A DNA stretch of 19,133 bases, from assembly GCA_045597205.1 (NCBI GenBank), contig JAZODT010000051.1:1-19133 (forward strand), in the 5' to 3' direction. Position numbers and translations under genes: made by a program. Each line of letters opens with the position of its first letter. The first letter of the stretch is position 1. Under the pieces are notes generated by a model that did no database searches, was not told the origin of the DNA, and was given only the letters and a program-made list of their open reading frames with translations. The stretch is from UMGS755 sp045597205 (GTDB taxonomy: Bacteria > Bacillota > Clostridia > UBA1381 > UBA9506). Shown here in pieces: positions 14,559 through 19,133 of the stretch.

Positions 14559-14852
14559 ATGCAAATAACCGATATTAGAATCAGAAAAATTAATTTAGAC
14601 TCAAAAATGAAAGCTGTGGTGTCCGTTACTTTTGATAACGAACTGGTCATTCACGACATTAAGGTCATTGAAGGCGCAGAAAAAATGTTTATCGCCATGC
14701 CCAGCCGAAAAACACCGGAAGGCGAATTTAAAGATATTGCTCACCCCATTAATATGGACATGCGCGATTCTTTAGAAAAAAATATTTTGCAAAAATATCA
14801 ATCTGCCCTGATTGCCGAAGAGGCCGAAAGGCCGGATACTATTAAAAATTGA
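14559..14852 (+). CDS. spoVG: Septation/regulatory protein SpoVG
   Basis: Small nucleic-acid-binding regulator first described in Bacillus sporulation and septation; also known to bind RNA and DNA in several Firmicutes. The 97-residue product begins MQITDIRIRKI and has the conserved VSVTFDNELVIHDIKVIEG and FIAMPSRKTPEGEFKDIAHPIN segments that define the family, with a short charged tail. Start at ATG 14559 with AAAGGAG upstream. It is divergent from murC, a pairing that is common in Clostridia, and is followed nine bases later by a SpoVAF-type gene, so the two form a sporulation-linked unit. I could not pick a clear sigma-A or sigma-H promoter in the region 14406-14558. Confidence 0.95.
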   Translation: MQITDIRIRKINLDSKMKAVVSVTFDNELVIHDIKVIEGAEKMFIAMPSRKTPEGEFKDIAHPINMDMRDSLEKNILQKYQSALIAEEAERPDTIKN

Positions 14853-14861
14853 GGTAAAACC

Positions 14862-16277
14862 ATGATTTTAAAAGAAAGTCTTGCCGAAAACAAAGCCATC
14901 TTTCAAGAAATTTTGCCCGTAGGTAAAAGCAATGACTTACTCACCAGGGATTTTTATTTTGGCTCGCGGCCTGCCTCTTTGTATTATTTAGACGGATTTT
15001 TAAATGATGTTTGCATGGAGCGAATGGTCTCACGTTTGTTAGACATTACGCCCAAAGAAATGGATAAAACAAAAGATTTACAAGATTTTGTTAACAAGTT
15101 CATCACCTACACAGAAGTGGATATTTACCAAAAAGCAGATGTGGTTGTAACCCAGCTGTTAGCGGGCAAAAGTGTATTTATGGTGGATGGCCTTGCCGGT
15201 GCCATTGTCCTTGACCTGCGTGATTATCCGGCGCGCAGTGTACAAGAACCAGAAAAAGAACGGGTGATGCGCGGCTCACGCGATGGATTTGTAGAAACCG
15301 TTATTTTTAATAGTGCTTTAATTCGCCGACGCATCCGCGACCCGAAACTCATTGTGGAAATGCTGTCTGTCGGCAGCCGTTCCCGTACCGATGTGGCGCT
15401 TGTCTATCTTGAAGACATGGTCAACCATGATGATTTAGACATTGTCCGCAGCAAAATAAACGGTATCCAAACCCAAGCACTCACCATGAATATGGAAAGT
15501 TTAGCAGAATGTTTAATTCACCAACGGTGGTATAACCCGTTTCCTAAAACCCGTTTTACAGAACGGCCTGATACTGCCTCCGCCGCTATTTTAGAAGGTA
15601 ATATTATTATTTTGGTGGATAACGCCCCAGCAGCCATGATTGTGCCCACCTCCATTTTAGATTTTTTGCAAGAGCCCAACGATTTTTATTTTCCGCCCCT
15701 CGTGGGGACCTACATTCGTTTGGTGCGCAATTTGGTATTTTGGGTTACGCTGGTTATGTCCCCCCTTTGGCTTCTAATTGTGGAAAATACCCACCGTCTG
15801 CCGCCTGCGCTTTCATTTTTGGGGCTATCCGCTCCCGCTGCTGTGCCGGTTATCATACAACTTTTGCTATTAGAGGCCGTCATTGATGTGCTGCGCTTAG
15901 CGTCTGTGAACACGCCTAACATGTTAGGCAATTCATTAAGCATTATCGGCGCTCTGCTTTTGGGAGAGTTTGCAGTAAAATCAGGATGGATGGTGCCCGA
16001 TACCATTTTATATATGTCCTTTATTGCCATCGCCAGCTTTACGCAGCCCAGCATGGAATTAGGCTATGCTTTTAAATTTATGCGCATTCTGCTTTTACTG
16101 TTAACCTACTTCTTTGGCTTATGGGGGTTAATCGGTGGTTTATTGGCCATTCCTTTAATCATCGCCAGCAACAAAACCATCACCGGTAAAGGCTATTTAT
16201 ATCCCCTAATCCCCTTTAACTGGCAGGCATTAAAATCCCACCTTTACAGGCGGCGCATCCGTTCAAAAATAAAATAA
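14862..16277 (+). CDS. spoVAF: Stage V sporulation protein AF / GerA-type spore membrane protein
   Basis: Spore inner-membrane protein of the GerA/SpoVAF family; SpoVAF is homologous to germinant-receptor A subunits and is linked to spore germination. The 471-residue product has a large soluble N-terminal domain (about 1-285) with the family blocks VMRGSRDGFVETVIFNSALI, RRRIRDPKLIVEMLSVG, SRTDVALVYLEDM and FTERPDTASAAILEGN, and IIILVDNAPAAMIVPTS, which fit SpoVAF better than GerAA. About five membrane segments follow (roughly 285-440), then a basic tail. Start at ATG 14862, with TTGAGG seven bases ahead and spoVG nine bases upstream. No other spoVA or gerA genes lie beside it, which is unlike the Bacillus spoVA operon. 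A GerA-type receptor subunit is the alternative reading. Confidence 0.85.
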   Translation: MILKESLAENKAIFQEILPVGKSNDLLTRDFYFGSRPASLYYLDGFLNDVCMERMVSRLLDITPKEMDKTKDLQDFVNKFITYTEVDIYQKADVVVTQLLAGKSVFMVDGLAGAIVLDLRDYPARSVQEPEKERVMRGSRDGFVETVIFNSALIRRRIRDPKLIVEMLSVGSRSRTDVALVYLEDMVNHDDLDIVRSKINGIQTQALTMNMESLAECLIHQRWYNPFPKTRFTERPDTASAAILEGNIIILVDNAPAAMIVPTSILDFLQEPNDFYFPPLVGTYIRLVRNLVFWVTLVMSPLWLLIVENTHRLPPALSFLGLSAPAAVPVIIQLLLLEAVIDVLRLASVNTPNMLGNSLSIIGALLLGEFAVKSGWMVPDTILYMSFIAIASFTQPSMELGYAFKFMRILLLLLTYFFGLWGLIGGLLAIPLIIASNKTITGKGYLYPLIPFNWQALKSHLYRRRIRSKIK

Positions 16278-16325
16278 AAATCAGCCGATGCATAAAAACT
16301 ATGTGCACCGGCTGATTTTTTTGTA
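16277..16325 (+). terminator. Intrinsic terminator of spoVG-spoVAF
   Basis: AAAATCAGCCG and TGCA on the left pair with TGCA and CGGCTGATTTT on the right (one base bulged on each side), followed by a run of T. It begins right at the spoVAF stop. Confidence 0.85.
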
Positions 16326-16344
16326 TATTTTTTGGAGTAAATAC

Positions 16345-16373
16345 TTGCATTTTCCCCAGCAGTAGTATATAAT
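16345..16373 (+). promoter_or_regulatory. sigma-A promoter of ribU
   Basis: TTGCAT (16345-16350), 17-base spacer, TATAAT (16368-16373). Transcription should start near 16380, at the first stem of the FMN riboswitch. Confidence 0.85.
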
Positions 16374-16384
16374 AAAATAGTACA

Positions 16385-16525
16385 CAGTCTTCAGGGCAGG
16401 GTGAAATTCCCGACCGGCGGTAATAAACAACCTTTTGTTTTAGCCCGCGAACCTTTTTTAGGTTGATTTTGGTGTGATTCCAAAGCCGACAGTGAGCAAA
16501 AGCAAGTCTGGATGGAAGAAGCTGC
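16385..16525 (+). promoter_or_regulatory. FMN riboswitch (RFN element)
   Basis: All conserved blocks of the RFN aptamer are present in order: TTCAGGGCAGGGTGAAATTC and CCGACCGGCGGTAAT near 16390-16424, AGCCCGCGA near 16441-16450, GGTGTGATTCC and GCCGACAGT near 16470-16495, and GTCTGGATGGAAGAAG near 16506-16521, whose end pairs back with the first stem. The variable P2 or P3 arms are of ordinary length. It senses FMN and controls the downstream riboflavin transporter gene. Confidence 0.96.
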
Positions 16526-16552
16526 AAAGGATTTCTTTGTTTTAATTGACCT

Positions 16553-16595
16553 GCCCTGTTTTGCCTGTTTCAATGACAAAACAAGGCTTTTTTTT
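16553..16595 (+). terminator. Expression-platform terminator of the FMN riboswitch
   Basis: GCCCTGTTTTG (16553-16563) pairs with CAAAACAAGGC (16577-16587) with one G-U pair, followed by eight T. It lies between the aptamer and ribU, so FMN binding is expected to favour termination and shut off ribU. Confidence 0.9.
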
Positions 16596-16627
16596 ATGGC
16601 GAAATTAGAATATAAGGAGTCATTTTC

Positions 16628-17221
16628 ATGCACAACAAAAATATACATTGGATTACAAAAGTTTCCATTTTATCTGCTATGGCATTTATTTTAATGTTGA
16701 TAGAATTCCCTCTTCCTTTCATTGCCCCCAGCTTTTATGAATTAGATTTCAGTGAAGTGCCGGTTTTAATCGGAGCCTTTTCATTAGGGCCGCTTGCCGG
16801 CGTCACCATCGAAGCCATTAAAATATTGCTGAATTTAATTTTAAACGGCAGTATAACCGGTGGCGTGGGTGAATTGTCAAATTTCGTATTGGGTGTTGTT
16901 TTTGTTTTACCGGCAGCCCTCATCTATAAGCGGAACAAAACAAAAAAAAGTGCCCTTATCGGTTTAATTGTCGGTGGTTTGACCATGGTTATTTTAGGGT
17001 GCTTCACTAATGCTTACATCATGTTGCCCCTTTACAGCCAATTCATGCCATTAGATGCTATTTTGGCACAAGCTGCTGTTATCTGGCCCATCATTGATAA
17101 TACCTTTTTATTTGTGGTTTTGTGCGTGGTGCCCTTTAACCTGGTAAAAGCAGCGCTCGTCAGCATCGCAACATTAGTGTTGTATAAAAGGCTTAGTCCA
17201 TTGCTTAAGGGAAAAAAATAA
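16628..17221 (+). CDS. ribU: Riboflavin ECF transporter S component RibU
   Basis: Substrate-binding membrane subunit that captures riboflavin for an energy-coupling-factor transporter; the shared EcfA/A'/T module is not in this window. The 197-residue product has about six hydrophobic segments (roughly 8-30, 42-58, 62-78, 82-98, 107-130, 150-190) and the RibU/ECF_trnsprt family blocks AMAFILMLIEFPLPF, YELDFSEVPVLIGAF and GPLAGVTIEAIKILLN near the N-terminus. The FMN riboswitch directly upstream confirms a flavin substrate. Start at ATG 16628, preceded by ATAAGGAG nine bases upstream. It is a single-gene unit; no biosynthesis genes accompany it, which suggests salvage of external riboflavin, though this window cannot exclude rib genes elsewhere. 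Confidence 0.95.
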   Translation: MHNKNIHWITKVSILSAMAFILMLIEFPLPFIAPSFYELDFSEVPVLIGAFSLGPLAGVTIEAIKILLNLILNGSITGGVGELSNFVLGVVFVLPAALIYKRNKTKKSALIGLIVGGLTMVILGCFTNAYIMLPLYSQFMPLDAILAQAAVIWPIIDNTFLFVVLCVVPFNLVKAALVSIATLVLYKRLSPLLKGKK

Positions 17222-17234
17222 TTGTAAAAAAGTG

Positions 17235-17263
17235 TTGACAAACTGTCCCTTGCGTGGTATAAT
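17235..17263 (+). promoter_or_regulatory. Consensus sigma-A promoter of tRNA-Lys
   Basis: TTGACA (17235-17240), 17-base spacer, TATAAT (17258-17263); both boxes are perfect, as expected for a stable RNA gene. It lies 28 bases upstream of the mature tRNA. Confidence 0.9.
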
Positions 17264-17290
17264 GTATCTTCGTTGGGAACAGTTTCACAG

Positions 17291-17366
17291 GCACCTTTAG
17301 CTCAGTTGGTAGAGCACCTGACTCTTAATCAGGGTGTCCAGGGTTCGAGTCCCTGAAGGTGTACCA
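17291..17366 (+). tRNA. tRNA-Lys (anticodon CTT)
   Basis: A 76-base cloverleaf starting GCACCTT and ending AAGGTGTACCA. The D arm is AGCTCAGTTGGTAGAGC, the anticodon stem CCTGA/TCAGG encloses loop CTCTTAA with CTT in the middle, and the T arm is CAGGG TTCGAGT CCCTG. The CCA end is encoded. The first acceptor pair is G1-U72, a wobble; the rest of the stem is Watson-Crick. The gene has its own promoter and terminator. Its 3' end faces a prophage-like cassette, and tRNA 3' ends are common integration targets, so it may form the chromosomal part of an attachment site. Confidence 0.96.
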
Positions 17367-17371
17367 AGATA

Positions 17372-17419
17372 GAAACCGCTAAAACTCAGTATTTATGGGC
17401 TTTAGCGGTTCTTTTTTTA
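17372..17419 (+). terminator. Intrinsic terminator of tRNA-Lys
   Basis: AACCGCTAAA (17374-17383) pairs with TTTAGCGGTT (17401-17410), followed by CTTTTTTT. The stem is a perfect 10 base pairs with a 17-base loop. Confidence 0.88.
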
Positions 17420-17564
17420 CTCTTTTTTACAAAATTTTAAAGTGCAGAAAAACACAAAAAAAATACTATAAAATACTATAAAAATTCTCATAAAATACTC
17501 ACACTTTTTGCCACCATAATAGCTTTCTTACATACTCTTCAAAAAGAAGATTCTTACAAAAAAC
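17420..17564. other. AT-rich gap between the tRNA unit and the prophage lysis cassette
   Basis: No plausible gene on either strand. It holds short tandem repeats (see the repeat entry) and a small hairpin TCTTC-AAAAA-GAAGA at 17536-17550. I read it as the bacterial-phage junction zone; the exact crossover point cannot be seen because the other prophage end is missing. Confidence 0.4.
17459..17502. repeat. Short AT-rich tandem repeats (10-base unit)
   Basis: AAATACTATA occurs twice head to tail (17461-17480), followed by a degenerate copy and then TAAAATACTC near 17491-17500. The unit AAAATACT thus appears three times with spacings of 10 and about 20 bases. Integrase arm-type sites often look like this, but AT-rich simple sequence is the plain alternative. 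Confidence 0.5.
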
Positions 17565-17590
17565 AGCCCCGGCATCTGCCGGGGCTTCAT
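17560..17590 (-). terminator. Terminator at the end of the prophage lysis cassette
   Basis: AGCCCCGGCA (17565-17574) pairs with TGCCGGGGCT (17577-17586) as a very GC-rich 10-base stem. On the minus strand it is followed by GTTTTTTG, five bases or so after the holin-like stop. A weaker T stretch on the plus side may also make it bidirectional. Confidence 0.88.
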
Positions 17591-17591
17591 T

Positions 17592-17786
17592 TTATTCCGT
17601 CTCTTCGTTTTTGTTACTACTCTTCTTCGTAAAGAAATATGTAATCACCATGGTCACCACATTGGAAAAGAGCAAAAACACGTTTTCGTCCAGTGTTTTA
17701 TTGGTTATAACAATAAAAACCAAAGCAAAAATAAGCACTAAAGTAACAATACTTTTAACATCAAATAATTTTTTTAATTGATTCAC
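17592..17786 (-). CDS. Holin-like small membrane protein (phage)
   Basis: The 64-residue product has two hydrophobic segments (about 11-28, VKSIVTLVLIFALVFIVI-like, and 37-53, VFLLFSNVVTMVITYFF) joined by a short polar turn, and ends in a charged tail KKSSNKNEETE. That layout fits a class II holin, the pore former that releases endolysin, and it sits right after an endolysin gene, which supports the call; no diagnostic family motif is visible. The start is GTG at 17786, with AAAGGAG nine bases upstream immediately behind the amidase stop, so translation is probably coupled. It is the last gene of the minus-strand cassette and is followed at once by a strong terminator. Confidence 0.65.
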   Translation of the reverse strand: MNQLKKLFDVKSIVTLVLIFALVFIVITNKTLDENVFLLFSNVVTMVITYFFTKKSSNKNEETE

Positions 17787-17800
17787 AGCAAATTGCTCCT

Positions 17801-18523
17801 TTACTTTATTTTATTAACCAACTTATAAAATCCCCAATATAGAGGCGATCCGCTTTTTCTAGCTGTTTCAAGTGCTGTAACAAAATTTGTCATTTCCGTA
17901 ATAGGAAAATACGCATGATTTAATTCCCAGGCAATATCATTAGCACTGATAAGCCGCACATCTTCTGCTTCAGTATATTCTATGCCAAAACCCTCTGCAA
18001 GACCCTTACAAATGGCAGAAATAATGGCGTTTTTTTTCGTTTTATATAGATTCATATCATCCACATCATCTATAAAACAAAGCTCTAACAACCCGTAGGA
18101 AACCCCTTGGTCACGTTTGCAAACATTCATGTTAAGCAAATTATTCCGCCGTTTTACACCGCGATTTGTAAAACCTAAATCCTCTAATCGTTTCACAATC
18201 TTTTCTTCCACAAACATGCCTGTTTCGCTGGTATGAATAAGCATTTCCGTACCCGTTATCTTTCCGTTACCAATAGTATCTTTTACCGCGGCATTAAAGT
18301 GAATTTCCAAAACATAGTCATAGAGCCTAAAATTAAAGTGTTTTCCTGAAGCAAGGTAGGCATACATGTTTTTTTCTGGTGTAAACACCATCACATCCAT
18401 AATAGCTGACAATTGTTTTGCCAAAGCAACCGCAACTTCCCTTGTCAACTCCGCTTCACAATAACCGTTGCCACAGGCACCGGAATCGCCCTGCCCGTGA
18501 CCTGCAATTAATAAAATTTTCAT
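17801..18523 (-). CDS. N-acetylmuramoyl-L-alanine amidase, phage endolysin type
   Basis: Zinc amidase of the Amidase_3 family that cleaves the bond between MurNAc and L-Ala in peptidoglycan. The 240-residue product has zinc ligands H9 (LIAGHGQGDSG), E23 (CEAELTREVA) and H75 (LEIHFNA), and the catalytic glutamate E147 in LLELCFID, all intact. No signal peptide or membrane segment is present, as expected for an endolysin released through a holin. The catalytic domain ends near residue 180; the last 60 residues (SANDIAWELNHAYF to LYWGFYKLVNKI) form a small separate region that may aid wall targeting or oligomerisation. Start at ATG 18523, with AAAGGAG nine bases ahead. Its position between phage-like small genes argues for a lysis role rather than a housekeeping one. 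Confidence 0.9.
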   Translation of the reverse strand: MKILLIAGHGQGDSGACGNGYCEAELTREVAVALAKQLSAIMDVMVFTPEKNMYAYLASGKHFNFRLYDYVLEIHFNAAVKDTIGNGKITGTEMLIHTSETGMFVEEKIVKRLEDLGFTNRGVKRRNNLLNMNVCKRDQGVSYGLLELCFIDDVDDMNLYKTKKNAIISAICKGLAEGFGIEYTEAEDVRLISANDIAWELNHAYFPITEMTNFVTALETARKSGSPLYWGFYKLVNKIK

Positions 18524-18573
18524 TTTCTATATCTCCTTTGCAGATAAATTGCCACCTTTCTGCTCTCTTAGTC

Positions 18574-18888
18574 TTATTCCGTTTTCATCTGCATCATCTG
18601 ATGGTATAAATCCGTGGCCACATCATTGCCACCCAGCTCATGATAGCTGTCATAAGCCCTTGTCAACGCCTCTTTGGCATAGAGGGGGCAAAAGCCCCGC
18701 TCTGTATATTTATCATAAGACCGTATAATTTCTGCCCGCAGAAGGCATTGCACACCCTTTTTAAAAGCCAATTCCTTTTTATGGCTCCGTTGCATACCGG
18801 CTATCATGGTGCTGACCAAAGACACCGCACTGCCGCATAAAAAAGGCACCAGCCACCTGAGGACTAAATCCCAAACCTCATTCTGCAT
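18574..18888 (-). CDS. Small membrane-anchored phage protein
   Basis: The 104-residue product begins MQNEVWDLVLRWLVPFLCG and has one hydrophobic segment (about 7-30), followed by a soluble helical part containing QCLLRAEIIRSYDKYTERGF and YAKEALTRAYDSYHELGGN. I recognise this general type from lysis-proximal regions of Firmicutes prophages, where it has no proven function; it could be a second holin, an antiholin or a holin-associated protein. The start is at 18888, with GGAGG nine bases upstream; the ATG ten codons earlier lies inside the preceding gene without a ribosome site. It overlaps the end of the XkdX-like gene by 11 bases and precedes the amidase gene. Confidence 0.7.
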   Translation of the reverse strand: MQNEVWDLVLRWLVPFLCGSAVSLVSTMIAGMQRSHKKELAFKKGVQCLLRAEIIRSYDKYTERGFCPLYAKEALTRAYDSYHELGGNDVATDLYHQMMQMKTE

Positions 18889-19063
18889 ACTCCTCCACCT
18901 CCGGATATTGTGCATCAATAACAGTACTAATTTCTGCCAAATCCTCTTCGGTCAGCACGCCCTTTTCCAGCCATCCGGCAGCATTTAAAATTACCTGATA
19001 ATCTGCCATTCTGCCAACAGCATCCAGCAAACCTTTTTTGATAAAATCCTTTAAATTAAACAT
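18878..19063 (-). CDS. XkdX-like small phage protein
   Basis: The 61-residue product (MFNLKDFIKKGLLDAVGRM, then LEKGVLTEEDLAEISTVID) resembles the XkdX-type proteins found just before the lysis genes in many Firmicutes prophages: a short helix, then a V/L-T-EEDL-xEI-like segment. The function of XkdX is unknown. The start at 19063 has AGGAGG nine bases upstream, and its ATG overlaps the stop of the preceding gene (TAATG). Assignment rests on size, position and the short acidic motif, so it is tentative. Confidence 0.6.
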   Translation of the reverse strand: MFNLKDFIKKGLLDAVGRMADYQVILNAAGWLEKGVLTEEDLAEISTVIDAQYPEVEEYAE

Positions 19064-19133
19064 TACACATTTCCTCCTAATGAAATAATTGCATTGGTCA
19101 GTTTTTCAATCGCCTTGTTTGTGTCTTTGTTAT
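19063..19133 (-). CDS. C-terminal end of an unidentified phage gene (cut by window edge)
   Basis: One frame is open from the window edge to TAA (19065-19063) and reads NKDTNKAIEKLTNAIISLGGNV. Only 22 residues are visible, so the product is unknown. It carries the ribosome site of the XkdX-like gene near its end, and its stop overlaps that gene's ATG. Its position suggests a tail-fibre or baseplate-associated protein, as an inference only. Confidence 0.5.
   Translation of the reverse strand, partial: NKDTNKAIEKLTNAIISLGGNV

Noticed and set aside
16391..16694. Short open frames on both strands over the FMN riboswitch
   Set aside because: The sequence is explained by the aptamer and terminator; the frames have no ribosome sites, and one simply leads into ribU in another frame.
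17441..17510. CRISPR-like array suggested by repeated AAAATACT
   Set aside because: The units are only about 10 bases, tandem without unique spacers, and no cas genes are present.
18418..18988. Plus-strand open frames opposite the phage genes
   Set aside because: They are shadows of minus-strand genes that have good ribosome sites and tight overlaps.

Overview
The window reads as the chromosome of a low-to-moderate-GC, endospore-forming member of the Clostridia (Bacillota), probably an anaerobe, running into the edge of a prophage on the right. The lineage call rests on spoVG and a SpoVAF-type gene, a DUF4364 protein, a tandem-OB-fold SSB-like protein of the clostridial type, an FMN-riboswitch-controlled RibU, strong purine-rich Shine-Dalgarno sites and consensus sigma-A promoters with 17-base spacers. 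Genus or species cannot be fixed from the sequence alone.

Left part (1-5.9 kb): the 5' part of rpsU (minus) with its promoter; a minus-strand pair encoding a nitroreductase and a 3-methyladenine DNA glycosylase (overlapping by 7 bases); murA (plus), which converges on a DUF4364-trxB pair (minus) so tightly that the two stop codons share bases; then a plus-strand pair encoding a TrmH/SpoU-family rRNA methyltransferase and the tRNA adenosine deaminase TadA, converging on a small single-pass membrane protein of unknown function.

Middle (6-11.6 kb): a plus-strand operon of ftsK/spoIIIE (DNA translocase), ygiQ (radical SAM) and folD. ftsK and ygiQ overlap by 4 bases; ygiQ runs 131 bases into folD in another frame, which gives YgiQ a very basic tail. 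rpmB (zinc-type L28) follows with its own promoter, a leader hairpin and a terminator.

11.6-17.4 kb: a minus-strand run of murC, a tandem-OB SSB-like gene and a HAD phosphatase (probably started at a TTG inside the SSB-like gene); divergent from it, spoVG and spoVAF; then ribU behind a textbook FMN riboswitch with an intrinsic terminator; then tRNA-Lys(CUU) with a consensus promoter and its own terminator.

17.4-19.1 kb: the right end looks like the late (lysis) end of a prophage integrated next to the tRNA-Lys gene. All genes are on the minus strand, pointing at the tRNA: the tail of an unidentified phage gene, an XkdX-like small protein, a small membrane-anchored phage protein, an Amidase_3 endolysin and a holin-like protein, closed by a strong hairpin terminator. 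Short AT-rich tandem repeats lie between the tRNA terminator and the lysis cassette. I did not find a clearly new biological system; the most worthwhile leads are the prophage junction, the ygiQ/folD overprint, the rpmB leader hairpin and the isolated spoVG-spoVAF pair.
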